Shown in pieces: positions 35,049-44,465 of a stretch of DNA of 64,000 nt. The number at the start of each line of letters is the position of its first letter. Positions within the stretch are counted from its first letter, which is position 1. A program made the position numbers and the translations under genes. This DNA comes from WTFY01 sp965203725 (GTDB taxonomy: Bacteria > Pseudomonadota > Gammaproteobacteria > UBA4575), in NCBI GenBank assembly GCA_965203725.1, contig CBDBDH010000003.1, forward strand, positions 186,001 to 250,000. The letters are read 5' to 3'. The notes under the pieces are model-generated. The model ran no database searches. It worked only from the letters and a program-made list of their open reading frames with translations, and was not told where the DNA came from.

Positions 35049-36410
35049 ATGAAACGCTTGATGCCCGTACTGGTCTGTGCCTTGCCCCTTTTCCTGCCGG
35101 CCGTGCTTGCCGGAGCGGAATCCGGGGACGATCCCGAGGTCCTGAAGCAGCGCATCGAACAGCTGGAAGGTGAGCTCTCGGAGGTTCGCAAGAAGCTTGC
35201 CGAGGCCGAGGCAAAAAATGTCGCGCAGGCTTCCACCAGTGAAGAACCCGTGGTGCAGCCCGTGCACCGTCCCGTGAAAATCGGCGGTGCCCTGGGCATC
35301 AATTACGCATACGGCGACTATGACAGTGGTCATCGCAGAAACGAGGACGTCGGAGACGTCGATCTGGATATCTTCCGCCTCAATGCGGACCTGGATTCCG
35401 ACGGGTGGATCGGTCGTGTCGAGTACCGGTGGTATAACACCTACAGCATGATGCACACGGCCTGGCTCGGTTACGAGTCGGACCACCTTGGCACGATCAA
35501 GGCCGGCATTGTCCGTGTTCCTTTCGGGCCCGGACCGTACGGGGTTTCGACCAGCTGGTACTTTGATCAGCATTTCTACATCGGGCTGTCCGACGATATG
35601 GATCTTGGTATCCGCTGGACCCAGTCCTACGGCGACCTCGAAGTTGATCTCGCCTACTATCTCCAGGACGAGGGGGAATGGGACGGTGCCAGCCGGGACA
35701 GTTCCCGGTACGCCTATGACCTGGTGACCTGGGATCAACAGGCTGCTGCCGATGGCACGTTGTCTGCTAGCGACAGGGAAAACGGCTTTGAGGAAGACGG
35801 TCAGCTCAATCTTCGCATGATCTACTCCACCGAGCGTTTCGGAGACCTTGGAACATCCCTGCAGTACGGCTGGCTGAAGGGAAAGAATATCGATGACAGC
35901 GGAGCAGACCATTTTGCGATCTCCGCACATGCGGAGAACTCGCTCGGGGACTTCACGCTGCTTTCGCAGCTGTCCTACTACGAGTTCGACATCACGGATG
36001 ACACGCCCTGGGGAACCGGGGACCTGATCCCGATGGGCGCCTACGACTTTGCCTGGCTGGTCGCGTCCGAGGGCTGGATTCCCGCGGTATCGCTTCGCTA
36101 CCACGGCCTCGACACCTCGGGCATCCCCTGGATCGACAGCATCACGCCCTTTATCGAGTGGAGCACCATCCTCAAGGAGCAAAGCGACTTCAATGACAGC
36201 ACCTTGTGGAGCATGGGGGCCCTGATGTACTGGGGCCAGTTGTACATCTATGCCGAGCTTGGAATCTCCGATGGCAACAACTTTGTCGGTGGCAAGGGAG
36301 ACGACTACACAAACGTCTACGGGCTCGGCGATGTCGGCGCCAACGGCAATGACCGCTGGAACAAGCGGTTCAACATCAACGCGCGCTACTACTTCAGCCT
36401 GTTCCAGTAG
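35049..36410 (+). CDS. Porin-like outer-membrane protein with N-terminal coiled coil
   Basis: A 453-residue exported protein: signal peptide (ending near VLAGAES), a short coiled coil (DDPEVLKQRIEQLEGELSE and onwards, about residues 27-60), then a beta barrel with alternating aromatic strands, ending in NARYYFSLFQ. This coiled-coil-plus-barrel layout is known for trimeric porins. It sits between the binding protein and the ATPase of the polyamine-type importer, on the opposite strand, so it may let the same substrate through the outer membrane; this is inference. Confidence 0.78.
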   Translation: MKRLMPVLVCALPLFLPAVLAGAESGDDPEVLKQRIEQLEGELSEVRKKLAEAEAKNVAQASTSEEPVVQPVHRPVKIGGALGINYAYGDYDSGHRRNEDVGDVDLDIFRLNADLDSDGWIGRVEYRWYNTYSMMHTAWLGYESDHLGTIKAGIVRVPFGPGPYGVSTSWYFDQHFYIGLSDDMDLGIRWTQSYGDLEVDLAYYLQDEGEWDGASRDSSRYAYDLVTWDQQAAADGTLSASDRENGFEEDGQLNLRMIYSTERFGDLGTSLQYGWLKGKNIDDSGADHFAISAHAENSLGDFTLLSQLSYYEFDITDDTPWGTGDLIPMGAYDFAWLVASEGWIPAVSLRYHGLDTSGIPWIDSITPFIEWSTILKEQSDFNDSTLWSMGALMYWGQLYIYAELGISDGNNFVGGKGDDYTNVYGLGDVGANGNDRWNKRFNINARYYFSLFQ

Positions 36411-36431
36411 CGGCTTTCGTTTCCCCTCGCA

Positions 36432-37547
36432 CTAGGCGGCGACCGACGGATCCTGCAGGGTGTCGAGCGCACGGCAGTCATCGGCCGCCCAGGCCAGTTG
36501 AACCTGGTCCCCCCTGCTGAAAGATGCGCGCCGGTGCGTATTCGACACCTTGACCACGAACTCGTGGTTTCCGGCAACGGTCAGGCGCACGCGGATATGA
36601 TCCCCCAGGTAGATCAGTTCCTCGACACGCCCGCGGACCTGGTTGTCCCCGGGCTTTGCGTCCGCGGTCACGGTGATCCGTTCAGGGCGCAGTGACAGCG
36701 TGGTCGGCATGCCCTCGCCTTCCACTCTGACCTTCAGCGCGCGGACCACCTCGCCGCTTTGCAGTCCGACCTGGCAATAGGCTCCGTCCACGGACCGCAC
36801 TTCGCCCTGCAGGCAATTGTTTTCGCCGATGAAGCGGGCCACGAAGGCGTTCTCGGGCTGCTCGTACAGCACGTCCGGGGTGGCCAGCTGCTGGATCACC
36901 CCGTCGTTGAACACCGCGATCCGGTCCGACATGGTGAGGGCCTCGGACTGGTCGTGGGTGACGTAGACCACGGTCACCCCCAGGGTTTCGTGGATGCGCT
37001 TGATCTCGAACTGCATCTCCTCACGCAGGTTCTTGTCCAGCGCGCCGAGCGGCTCGTCCATCAGTACCAGCACCGGCTCGAACACCAGGGCCCTGGCGAC
37101 CGCTACCCGCTGGCGCTGGCCCCCGGACAGCTGTGCGGGACGCCGGTCGCCGAAGTCCGGCAGTTTCACCATGTCCAGGGCCCGCTCGACCCGGGTTTCG
37201 ATCTCCGCTCTCGGGAGCTTGCGCACCTGCAGGGGAAATGCCAGGTTCTCGGCGACGCTCATGTGCGGGAACAGCGCGTAATTCTGGAACACCATGCCGA
37301 TACCGCGTCGATGGGGTGCGACCCGGTTGATGGGCTGGTTGTTCAGGTAGATCTCGCCATGGGTCGCCGGCTCGAACCCGGCCAGCATCATCAGGCAGGT
37401 GGTCTTGCCCGAACCGGAAGGCCCCAGCATGGTCAGGAACTCGCCGGTCTCGATATCCAGGTTCAGGTCCTTGATGACCAGCGCCCGCCCGTCATAGCTT
37501 TTCTGGACATGATCGAACTTGACGATGGTCTGTCGGCTTTCAACCAT
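36432..37547 (-). CDS. Polyamine-type ABC transporter ATPase (PotA/PotG-like)
   Basis: ATP-binding subunit, 371 residues: Walker A GPSGSGKTT, signature LSGGQRQRVAVARA, Walker B VLVLMDEPLGAL, and a C-terminal TOBE domain (GLQSGEVVRA, LSLRPERITV). The start 37547 has GGGAGG upstream and lies inside the end of dusA (8-base overlap). It is the missing ATPase for the importer genes at 31516-34823 but is read from the aminopeptidase-dusA operon and is separated from them by the porin gene. Confidence 0.9.
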   Translation of the reverse strand: MVESRQTIVKFDHVQKSYDGRALVIKDLNLDIETGEFLTMLGPSGSGKTTCLMMLAGFEPATHGEIYLNNQPINRVAPHRRGIGMVFQNYALFPHMSVAENLAFPLQVRKLPRAEIETRVERALDMVKLPDFGDRRPAQLSGGQRQRVAVARALVFEPVLVLMDEPLGALDKNLREEMQFEIKRIHETLGVTVVYVTHDQSEALTMSDRIAVFNDGVIQQLATPDVLYEQPENAFVARFIGENNCLQGEVRSVDGAYCQVGLQSGEVVRALKVRVEGEGMPTTLSLRPERITVTADAKPGDNQVRGRVEELIYLGDHIRVRLTVAGNHEFVVKVSNTHRRASFSRGDQVQLAWAADDCRALDTLQDPSVAA

Positions 37548-38526
37548 GCAGACCTCCCGTGACAAACCGTTCCGCCGTGCAAATGGTCTCCAGGCCCGCA
37601 TCCCTTTTGCCGGAACCTTCGTTCAGGACCCGGCGCCACGCCCTGGCGCCCGGCATGCTGTGAAACAGGCCGGACAGGTGACGGGACAGGGTGGCGAGCG
37701 GCACGCCGGCATCGAGTTGGCGGCAAACGTAGCCCTTGTAAGCGTCCAGCACATCGAAGCGTGAAGGCATTCGCGTGTGAAACAGCGCAGCATCCAGGCG
37801 GGCCAGGAAATAGGGATTTTCATACGCTTCCCTGCCGATCATGACACCGTCCACATGCTCCAGGTGCTGCAGGGTTTCTGACACATCCGACAGGCCGCCG
37901 TTGAGGACGATGTCCAGGTCCGGAAAGTCCTGTTTCAGGCGGTATACGAATTCATAGCGCAACGGCGGGACGCTGCGGTTTTGCTTCGGACTCAGGCCGG
38001 ACAAGAAGGCCTTGCGCGCATGCACGATGAAAATCGAGCATCCCGCCGCGGCCACCGTTTCGACGAAATGATACAGGTCCGCATAACGGTCGTGGTCATC
38101 CACGCCGATCCGGGTCTTGACGCTGATCCGCATCGGCACCACGGTCTGCATGGCACGAATGCAGGCCGCTACGGTGTCGGGTTCTCGCATCAGGCAGGCC
38201 CCGAACCGGCCAGCCTGTACGCGGTTGCTCGGACACCCTGCATTGATATTGACCTCGTCGTAGCCGAACTTTGCCGCATACTCGGTGCAGCGCTGCATGT
38301 CCGGCACATGGCTTCCCCCGACCTGCAGGGCGAGCGGGTGCTCGCTCGAATCGAACTCCAGCAGGCGCTCATAATCGCCGTGCACCAGGGCACCGGCCAC
38401 CATCATTTCCGTATACAGCAGGCTGTGCTCGCTCAGCAGGCGCGCAAGGTAGCGGTAGTGGCGGTCCGTACAGTTCATCATGGGAGCCACGCAGAGGCGG
38501 TGGGGATGGGCAGTGGTCCGGCTCAT
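37540..38526 (-). CDS. dusA: tRNA-dihydrouridine(20/20a) synthase DusA
   Basis: FMN enzyme that reduces uridine in the D loop of tRNA, 328 residues. The N-terminal barrel has CVAPMMNCTDRHYRYLAR, the catalytic Cys in NAGCPSNRVQAG, SVKTRIGVDDHD and NGGLSD. The segment YENPYFLARLDA and a helical C-terminal domain fit the DusA branch. Start 38526 has GGGGA before it; an in-frame ATG at 38547 overlaps the stop of the aminopeptidase gene and is an alternative. It overlaps the ATPase gene at its end. Confidence 0.93.
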   Translation of the reverse strand: MSRTTAHPHRLCVAPMMNCTDRHYRYLARLLSEHSLLYTEMMVAGALVHGDYERLLEFDSSEHPLALQVGGSHVPDMQRCTEYAAKFGYDEVNINAGCPSNRVQAGRFGACLMREPDTVAACIRAMQTVVPMRISVKTRIGVDDHDRYADLYHFVETVAAAGCSIFIVHARKAFLSGLSPKQNRSVPPLRYEFVYRLKQDFPDLDIVLNGGLSDVSETLQHLEHVDGVMIGREAYENPYFLARLDAALFHTRMPSRFDVLDAYKGYVCRQLDAGVPLATLSRHLSGLFHSMPGARAWRRVLNEGSGKRDAGLETICTAERFVTGGLHG

Positions 38527-38543
38527 GGCAGTCCCCGGCAAAG

Positions 38544-39968
38544 TCATGCGTATCGCCGCTTGAGAAATTCGACCACGGCGCGAAGGCCCATCGCCTCCCC
38601 GCCCTTGGGCCGCCCTGCCCGATTGCGCGGGTTCCAGGACATGACATCGAAGTGCAGCCAGGGGATGGTATCGGGGACAAACTCGGCTAGGAACAACGCC
38701 GCGGTGATCGCGCCCGCGTAGCCCGTGCTCGAGCAATTCGAGATATCCGCGATGTCGCTGTTCAACAGCCGCCGGTAGGGCCGGTACAACGGCAGTTGCC
38801 AGACCGGGTCATGGACACGCGCGGATGCACCGATCAGGTCCTGGGCCACGCCTGCATCGTTCGTGAAAAATGCGGGTACTTCCACGCCCAGGGCCACCCG
38901 GGCGGCACCGGTCAGGGTCGCGAAGTCGATGATGAGCTCGGGCTCGTCCTCCACCGCCTGTGAAATGGCGTCACACAGGATCAGGCGCCCCTCCGCATCC
39001 GTATCCTCGACTTCGATGGTCTTGCCGTTTCTTGAGGTCAGGACATCGCCGGGACGATAGGCATTGCCGGAGATGGCATTTTCCACCGCCGGGATCAGCA
39101 CCTGCAGGCGCACCGGCAGGTCGAGCTTCATGATGGCACTTGCGACCCCCGCCGCGTGCGCTGCCCCGCCCATGTCCTTTTTCATCAAGCGCATGCCCCG
39201 TGCGCTCTTGATGTCCAGGCCGCCGCTGTCAAACGAAACCCCCTTGCCGATCAGGGTGATGCGCGGGTGACTCTTGCGGCCCCAGTGCCAGGCAATGAGC
39301 CGCGGCGGGTGAACGCTGGCCCGACCGACCGCATGGATGGTCGGATAGTTCTGCTCGATCAGCGCATCGCCCACGCAGGCGCTCGGGTCCACATCAAAGC
39401 CCTCGGTGAGGGAGCGCATATGCGCCTCCAGGTGCTGCGGCATCATGTCCGATGCCGGGGTATTGACCAGGTCGCGCACCAGGGTCACGGCCTCGAGCAA
39501 GGCCTCGACCTGCCGGCGGTCTTTCGCGCCATCGATGCACAGCCTGCGGGCAGAATCGTCGTTTTCCCGATACCGGGTGTAGCGGTATGCCCCCATCCCC
39601 CATCCGAGCAGGTACGGGTCGGGGTCCGGCGCGCTCTCAGCGTCTGAGAGGTGATAGTGGCCCGCCGGCAGGCTGCGTGGGCCGTGGCCCAGCGACCAGA
39701 GGATGTTTTCACGCTCGGCGATTACCAGTACACTGGCCAGCCGGCCCTGGGTATCCGGGATGCATACAGGGTGATTCGGTTCAGGCCGGATGCAGGCTGT
39801 CTGCAGCCAGTTCTGCACGAAGCTGGACTGGCGCCCTTTCCAGCCCTCATAGTCTGTGCAAAATACGACATGGATCGGGATGCTGTCTGCAACCTTTCCT
39901 GTATAAAAACACTGCAAGCTGTCTGGGGTCACCACTTCATTCCTCGGTGCAGGGGATTCAAGTACCAT
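38544..39968 (-). CDS. Leucyl aminopeptidase family (M17) protein
   Basis: Cytosolic di-zinc or di-manganese aminopeptidase, 474 residues. The metal and catalytic motifs are IGKGVSFDSGGLDIK and VEDTDAEGRLIL, where the family norm is NTDAEGRL; the Asn is replaced by Asp, still outside the ligands. It resembles the PepB/M17 branch found beside dusA in other proteobacteria. The start is the ATG at 39968. It begins 21 bases from the divergent ABC transporter gene. Confidence 0.88.
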   Translation of the reverse strand: MVLESPAPRNEVVTPDSLQCFYTGKVADSIPIHVVFCTDYEGWKGRQSSFVQNWLQTACIRPEPNHPVCIPDTQGRLASVLVIAERENILWSLGHGPRSLPAGHYHLSDAESAPDPDPYLLGWGMGAYRYTRYRENDDSARRLCIDGAKDRRQVEALLEAVTLVRDLVNTPASDMMPQHLEAHMRSLTEGFDVDPSACVGDALIEQNYPTIHAVGRASVHPPRLIAWHWGRKSHPRITLIGKGVSFDSGGLDIKSARGMRLMKKDMGGAAHAAGVASAIMKLDLPVRLQVLIPAVENAISGNAYRPGDVLTSRNGKTIEVEDTDAEGRLILCDAISQAVEDEPELIIDFATLTGAARVALGVEVPAFFTNDAGVAQDLIGASARVHDPVWQLPLYRPYRRLLNSDIADISNCSSTGYAGAITAALFLAEFVPDTIPWLHFDVMSWNPRNRAGRPKGGEAMGLRAVVEFLKRRYA

Positions 39969-39989
39969 CAAAACCTGCTCATTGTAACC

Positions 39990-40919
39990 ATGATCGAACC
40001 TGCCTTATCAATAAAAAGCCTCAGCAAGACCTACCGCAACGACGTGGTCGCACTGGATGGCGTGGACCTCGAGGTCAAGACCGGGGATTTCTTTGCCCTG
40101 CTGGGCCCCAACGGCGCGGGCAAGTCGACCCTGATAGGAATCGTCACCTCGCTGGTCAACAAGTCGGCCGGCCAGGTCCGTGTCATGGGCCACGACATCG
40201 ACTCCCATTTCTCGCAGGCAAAAAGCAAGGTCGGCGTGGTACCCCAGGAATTCAATTTCAACAAGTTCCAACCCATCCTCGAGATCCTGACGGACCAGGC
40301 CGGCTATTTCGGCATGGGCCGGCGTGCGGCCCGGGCCGCAGCCGAGGAGCGCCTGCACCAGCTGAGCCTGTGGAAGCGGCGCAAACAGACACCCCAGGAA
40401 CTGTCCGGCGGAATGAACCGCAGGCTCATGATCGCCCGGGCGCTCGTGCACGATCCCGAACTACTGATCCTGGATGAGCCCACGGCCGGCGTCGACATCG
40501 AGATCCGCAGATCGATCTGGAATCTGATGCGAAGGATCAACGAGGACAACAAGACCATCATTCTCACCACGCACTACCTCGAGGAAGCGGAACGCCTGTG
40601 CAGGAACATCGGCATCATCGACCACGGCCGGATCATCGTGAACACCTCCATGCGCAAGCTGCTGGAGAAGCTCAAGGAGGAAAGCTTCATCCTCTACCTG
40701 GAAAACCCGGTCACCGCCTCCCTGGATCTGGAGGACTTCAGCTACAGGCTGCTCGATGCGTATACGCTCGAGGTCGTGCTCTCGCACGGCAAGACCCTGC
40801 ACCGGCTGTTCGACCTCCTGGACCGCCAGGCGGTGACGGTGTCGAGCATCCGCAACAAGGCCAACCGCCTCGAGGAGCTGTTCCTCACCCTGACCGGACA
40901 GCCCGTGGAGCCGTCATGA
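39990..40919 (+). CDS. ABC-2 type exporter ATP-binding protein
   Basis: ATPase of 309 residues with Walker A GPNGAGKST, signature LSGGMNRRLMIARAL, and Walker B LLILDEPTAGVD. The pattern (NodI/YadG-like) suits an ABC-2 exporter of drugs, lipids or polysaccharide. The C-terminal 70 residues form a small regulatory domain. It overlaps the permease gene by ATGA. The start at 39990 has a weak ribosome binding site. Confidence 0.88.
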   Translation: MIEPALSIKSLSKTYRNDVVALDGVDLEVKTGDFFALLGPNGAGKSTLIGIVTSLVNKSAGQVRVMGHDIDSHFSQAKSKVGVVPQEFNFNKFQPILEILTDQAGYFGMGRRAARAAAEERLHQLSLWKRRKQTPQELSGGMNRRLMIARALVHDPELLILDEPTAGVDIEIRRSIWNLMRRINEDNKTIILTTHYLEEAERLCRNIGIIDHGRIIVNTSMRKLLEKLKEESFILYLENPVTASLDLEDFSYRLLDAYTLEVVLSHGKTLHRLFDLLDRQAVTVSSIRNKANRLEELFLTLTGQPVEPS

Positions 40920-41689
40920 GCCCGTCGCATCAGCTCATTGCCCTGCGCACGCTGGTGGTGAAGGAAATCCGCCGGTTTGTGAGAATCTGGGTGCAGACCA
41001 TCCTGCCCTCGGCGATCACCGTGGCCCTGTATTTCCTGATCATGGGAAAGTTCATCGGCTCGCGGATCGGCGAGGTGGACGGTTATTCCTATATCGAATT
41101 CATCGCACCCGGGCTGATCATGCTGGGCATCATCTCCAATTCCTACGCGAACTCGGTGTCGTCCTTCCACAGCTGCAAGTTCCAGCGCCACATCGAGGAG
41201 ATGCTGGTCTCGTCCATGCCCAACTACATCATCGCGCTCGGCTTCGTGCTGGGCGGGGTCGCACGCGGGCTGGTGGTAGGCGTGGTGGTCACTCTCACGG
41301 CGATGTTCTTCACGCGCCTGCAGGTCCACAGCCTGGCCCTGGTGATCGTGACGGCCATCCTGACGGCGGCGCTGTTCTCCACCGCCGGCCTGATCAACGG
41401 AATCTTTGCAAAAAGTTTCGATGACACCTCGATCATCCCGACCTTCGTGCTGACGCCCCTGACCTACCTGGGCGGGATTTTCTTCAGTATCGACATGTTG
41501 CCGGAATTCTGGCAGGGCGTGTCCCAGGTCAACCCGATCCTGTACATGGTGAACGGTTTCAGGCTGGGCATCCTGGGAGTATCGGACATCGACCTGTCCG
41601 TCGCACTGGCGGTGATGGTGGGGTTTCTGATGGTACTGTTCTGGCTGGCTCTTTACCTGCTGACCCGGGGCGTGGGTATCCGCAGTTGA
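40916..41689 (+). CDS. ABC-2 type exporter permease
   Basis: Permease of 257 residues with six helices, similar to YadH-type ABC-2 transport proteins. A conserved region before the last helices reads TPLTYLGGIFFSIDMLPEFW, and VNPILYMVNGFRLGILG follows. It is coupled to the ATPase by ATGA, and the two should form a dimeric exporter. The substrate is unknown. A P450 gene is convergent 25 bases downstream. Confidence 0.87.
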   Translation: MSPSHQLIALRTLVVKEIRRFVRIWVQTILPSAITVALYFLIMGKFIGSRIGEVDGYSYIEFIAPGLIMLGIISNSYANSVSSFHSCKFQRHIEEMLVSSMPNYIIALGFVLGGVARGLVVGVVVTLTAMFFTRLQVHSLALVIVTAILTAALFSTAGLINGIFAKSFDDTSIIPTFVLTPLTYLGGIFFSIDMLPEFWQGVSQVNPILYMVNGFRLGILGVSDIDLSVALAVMVGFLMVLFWLALYLLTRGVGIRS

Positions 41690-41714
41690 CCCCGGGATGC
41701 GTGGCGCAACCGTT

Positions 41715-43073
41715 TCAGGCGGCCAGGCGGCTGATATTCATTTTCATCCCGTACCTGGGTCGCATGGTGGTGGCCGCCTGCGGCTCAACGACATGGCCGG
41801 GTACCAGCGACAGGTCGTACCGCTGCATGATCAGCGCGACGACCAGCTTGCTTTGCATGAGCGCCATGTAGGAGCCGATGCAGTTGCGGTGGCCGGCCGC
41901 GAAGGGGATGTAGGCGAACCGTGATCGCCCGACCGAGCGCGCCTTGTCAAAGCGCTCCGGATCAAAACGCTCCGGGTCTTCCCAGTATTGTTCCAGGCGG
42001 TGGGTCACGTACGAGGATATGATGACGGTCATGTCCTTGGGGACGCGGTAGCCGCCGATCAGGTGGTCCTGCAGGGCCACCCGCGAGAACGAGTGCACCG
42101 ATGAATACAAGCGCAGGGATTCCTTGACGACCTTCTCGGTGTACTCCAGCCGGTTGAGCCGCTCCGGGGTCAGTTCCCCGCCGTCGAGCACCGAATCCAG
42201 TTCTTCCCGGATGCGCTGCTTGACCTCGGGGTAGCGGTCGATCACGTACAGGGTCCAGCACAGCGAGGTCGCAGTCGTCTCGAACGCGGTCACAAACAGC
42301 GTCAGGACCTGGTCCCGCAGGCTGCGCCGGTTTTGCCTGATCTGCTTCTCCGGGGCCGCGCCCTCTTCAAGCAGGTGTTTCAGAAAACCGATGTCGTCTT
42401 GCATGATGGAGGGATATTCGTCCAGCAGATCATATACGCAGCGGTTCAGTTCTCGCAGGGCAAGCCTGAAATTAACGGTTTTCCTCAGGTTCTTCGGGCG
42501 CAGCAGGCTGGCCCTGAGATCGGTCATTTCCGGCCAGTTCATGCGGATCTGGTGGTAGATGCCGGCCACGGTGGGAGCCCGCTTCTGGAAACCCCGGCCC
42601 ATCACCCAGACCCCGGCCAGCAACTGGGTCAGCAGGTTGAACTGGTACTCGAGCTCGATCGGGTCCCCGGCCCGGGCAGGCGCCTGCCAGGTATCGATGA
42701 ACCCGGCCGCGAGTTTCGAGATCCAGTCCAGCTGGGCGTTCAGCGCCTTGGCCGTGAATTTCGGCTGGGCCCGGGTGCGCTGCTCTTTCCAGACCATCCC
42801 CTCGCTCAGCAGCATGCCCTCGCCGATGACCATCCGGACCTGCTTGTAGCGGGTGTTCTTCTTGTACTTGTCGTAGTGGTCGACCAGCACTTCCTTGATC
42901 AGCTTCGGCTCGGAAACCAGGTAGGAGTAGTACGCCCCCATGTTGATGCGGGCAATGCCGCCGTATTCGGCAGCCACGTCCTGCAGGAAGGCCATGGGGT
43001 TGTGGCGCATTTCCGGCAGGCAGCCCAGCTTGCCTTTACCGGCCGGGCCAGGGGGGAAGACTGGATTGGACAT
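41715..43073 (-). CDS. Cytochrome P450
   Basis: Heme-thiolate monooxygenase of 452 residues. The heme-binding loop is FAAGHRNCIG (axial Cys near 398), the I-helix has FVTAFETTATS, and the K-helix ExxR is KESLRLYSS. The pattern resembles CYP4/CYP102-like P450s, which hydroxylate fatty acids or terpenoids. No signal or redox-partner domain is attached, and no ferredoxin gene lies nearby. It is 72 bases downstream of fur on the same strand, but the link is not clear. Confidence 0.92.
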   Translation of the reverse strand: MSNPVFPPGPAGKGKLGCLPEMRHNPMAFLQDVAAEYGGIARINMGAYYSYLVSEPKLIKEVLVDHYDKYKKNTRYKQVRMVIGEGMLLSEGMVWKEQRTRAQPKFTAKALNAQLDWISKLAAGFIDTWQAPARAGDPIELEYQFNLLTQLLAGVWVMGRGFQKRAPTVAGIYHQIRMNWPEMTDLRASLLRPKNLRKTVNFRLALRELNRCVYDLLDEYPSIMQDDIGFLKHLLEEGAAPEKQIRQNRRSLRDQVLTLFVTAFETTATSLCWTLYVIDRYPEVKQRIREELDSVLDGGELTPERLNRLEYTEKVVKESLRLYSSVHSFSRVALQDHLIGGYRVPKDMTVIISSYVTHRLEQYWEDPERFDPERFDKARSVGRSRFAYIPFAAGHRNCIGSYMALMQSKLVVALIMQRYDLSLVPGHVVEPQAATTMRPRYGMKMNISRLAA

Positions 43074-43145
43074 TGGCGGGGGATTCGGAACCGTTCCTCC
43101 TGGAGGTCGAGGGTCGAACTCAGGAATCCAGGGACTCAGGCCGGC

Positions 43146-43562
43146 TCATTGCGGGCAGTTTTCTTTGCTGCATACCCCGTAGATGATCAGCGAGTGATCC
43201 GAGATCTTGAAGCCGTTTTCCTCGGCGATCTGTTCCTGCTTGGCTTCGATCGACTGGTCCACGAATTCAACGATCTTGCCGCACTTCACGCAGATCAGGT
43301 GGTCGTGGTGGTGGCCTCGCTCGAGTTCGAACACGGCCTGCCCGCTTTCGAAGTGGTGGCGGATGACCAGGCCGGCGGCCTCGAACTGCGTGAGCACGCG
43401 GTAGATCGTCGCCAGCCCGATTTCTTTGCCGACATCCATCAGGGCCTTGTAGATGTCTTCGGCGCTCATGTGCCTTTTATCAGAATTTTCAAGGAGTTCC
43501 AGAATCTTCATCCTGGAAAGCGTAACTTTGAGGCCGGCTCGCTTCAGGTCCTGGTCTTCCAT
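43146..43562 (-). CDS. fur: Ferric uptake regulator Fur
   Basis: Iron-responsive repressor of 138 residues. The winged helix is at the N-terminus (LKVTLSRMKILELLENSD, IGLATIYRVLTQFEAAGLV). The metal sites are in GHHHDHLICVKCGKIVEF, and a C-terminal CSKENC adds a second Cys pair. A short symmetric sequence, TGAATGATCATCTTCA, lies some 20 bases before the start and could be an autoregulatory site, but its match to a Fur box is weak. Confidence 0.95.
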   Translation of the reverse strand: MEDQDLKRAGLKVTLSRMKILELLENSDKRHMSAEDIYKALMDVGKEIGLATIYRVLTQFEAAGLVIRHHFESGQAVFELERGHHHDHLICVKCGKIVEFVDQSIEAKQEQIAEENGFKISDHSLIIYGVCSKENCPQ

Positions 43563-43650
43563 AAGGGCTCCTCGTTATACCTGAATGATCATCTTCATTT
43601 GGAACCAGTGCACTGCATTTTCTATGCGAAAGGCACCCTTGAAGTGTACC

Positions 43651-43684
43651 AACAAAAAACAAAACCCGCCACGATGGACGGGTT
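43651..43684 (-). terminator. Terminator on the minus strand upstream of fur
   Basis: On the minus strand ACCCGTCC pairs with GGCGGGT (one bulge), and TTTTGTTTTTT follows. It faces transcripts coming from the right, yet no gene is supported on the minus strand between here and the transposase remnant at 44466. A small RNA may end here, or it insulates fur. Confidence 0.5.
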
Positions 43685-44142
43685 GATGGTTGCCGTTTTC
43701 TGCGTGTCCGCTTTGACTTTTTGTTTTAATTTATAACCCAACTAGAGGAGAAAGGGCTTGTCAAATACTTCGCACGCTGGCGAGTGGTCCATGTTCAGAA
43801 GTGATTTATGTTGTTATTGCTCCTTCTGGGTTCTCTCATTTGCTTCTCAGTGCTTCAGAGATCTTTGAACCACCGCCGACACGATACCATATTCCCTAAA
43901 AGAGATACACCAGAATTCGGGCAATTTTGAAAACGAAACCGGCCTGGGATGAAAACCGGGCCGGCATTGGCCACCGAGAAAAGCCGTGGCGAGCCGTGAT
44001 TGCTCCAGGCTCTCTGCGATCTCGTCTGGGACACTCAGGCGTTACGAAAATCCCGAGAAACCCGCTTTCCCGCTATCTTGCAACTACAGGAACGGGGTTT
44101 GGTAGCCTTGAGGCGCGTGTTGGTGCGGGACATTTTGCCGGT
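43685..44142. other. Gene-poor region right of fur
   Basis: No supported gene. A perfect hairpin, CCGGCC with GGCCGG, occurs at 43939-43964, and a plus-strand frame at 43927-44214 has no ribosome binding site or family features. A 16-codon minus-strand frame (43742-43792) is too short to support. The stretch may hold a small RNA ending at 43651. Confidence 0.35.
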
Positions 44143-44327
44143 ACTTTTTTGAATCAAACCGAGATACCGACAAAAGTATTGTCAAACTTTTCTGGATGCC
44201 AGCAAATCCCATAAGACATAGTAAGATGAAAAAGTATATGTATACAGCTGATTTTACTATGTTATATGGACGTCTATGGGTTTTTCAGACGTTCTCGGAC
44301 AGTTCAAATGGTGCCGGGGCCGGAGTC
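44143..44327. repeat. Left direct repeat with tRNA-Leu 3' end
   Basis: About 185 bases that match 48550-48724 in the same orientation, with substitutions and gaps. The best part is the last 25 bases, ending TGGTGCCGGGGCCGGAGTC, a copy of the 3' end of tRNA-Leu (CCA end, acceptor arm and part of the T arm) with one base missing. Together the two repeats bound a 4.2-kb accessory segment. Confidence 0.7.
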
Positions 44328-44465
44328 AAATTTTTAAACTAAAGCACTGCTATATATAAGTATTTTTGTTTTCAATTTTCATTGATGCTGTCAAAAGTAT
44401 GTTAAGAGCAAATAAACTGTCCGCTTTTTTCCTGTTCCCTGCAGGAGTTCGCACCGCAGCGGACA

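Noticed and set aside
42333..43736. A 467-codon plus-strand open frame
   Set aside because: Antisense to the cytochrome P450 and fur genes, both of which have full catalytic or metal motifs; the antisense product has none.
43927..44214. A 95-codon plus-strand frame
   Set aside because: No ribosome binding site, atypical composition, and it runs into the direct repeat.
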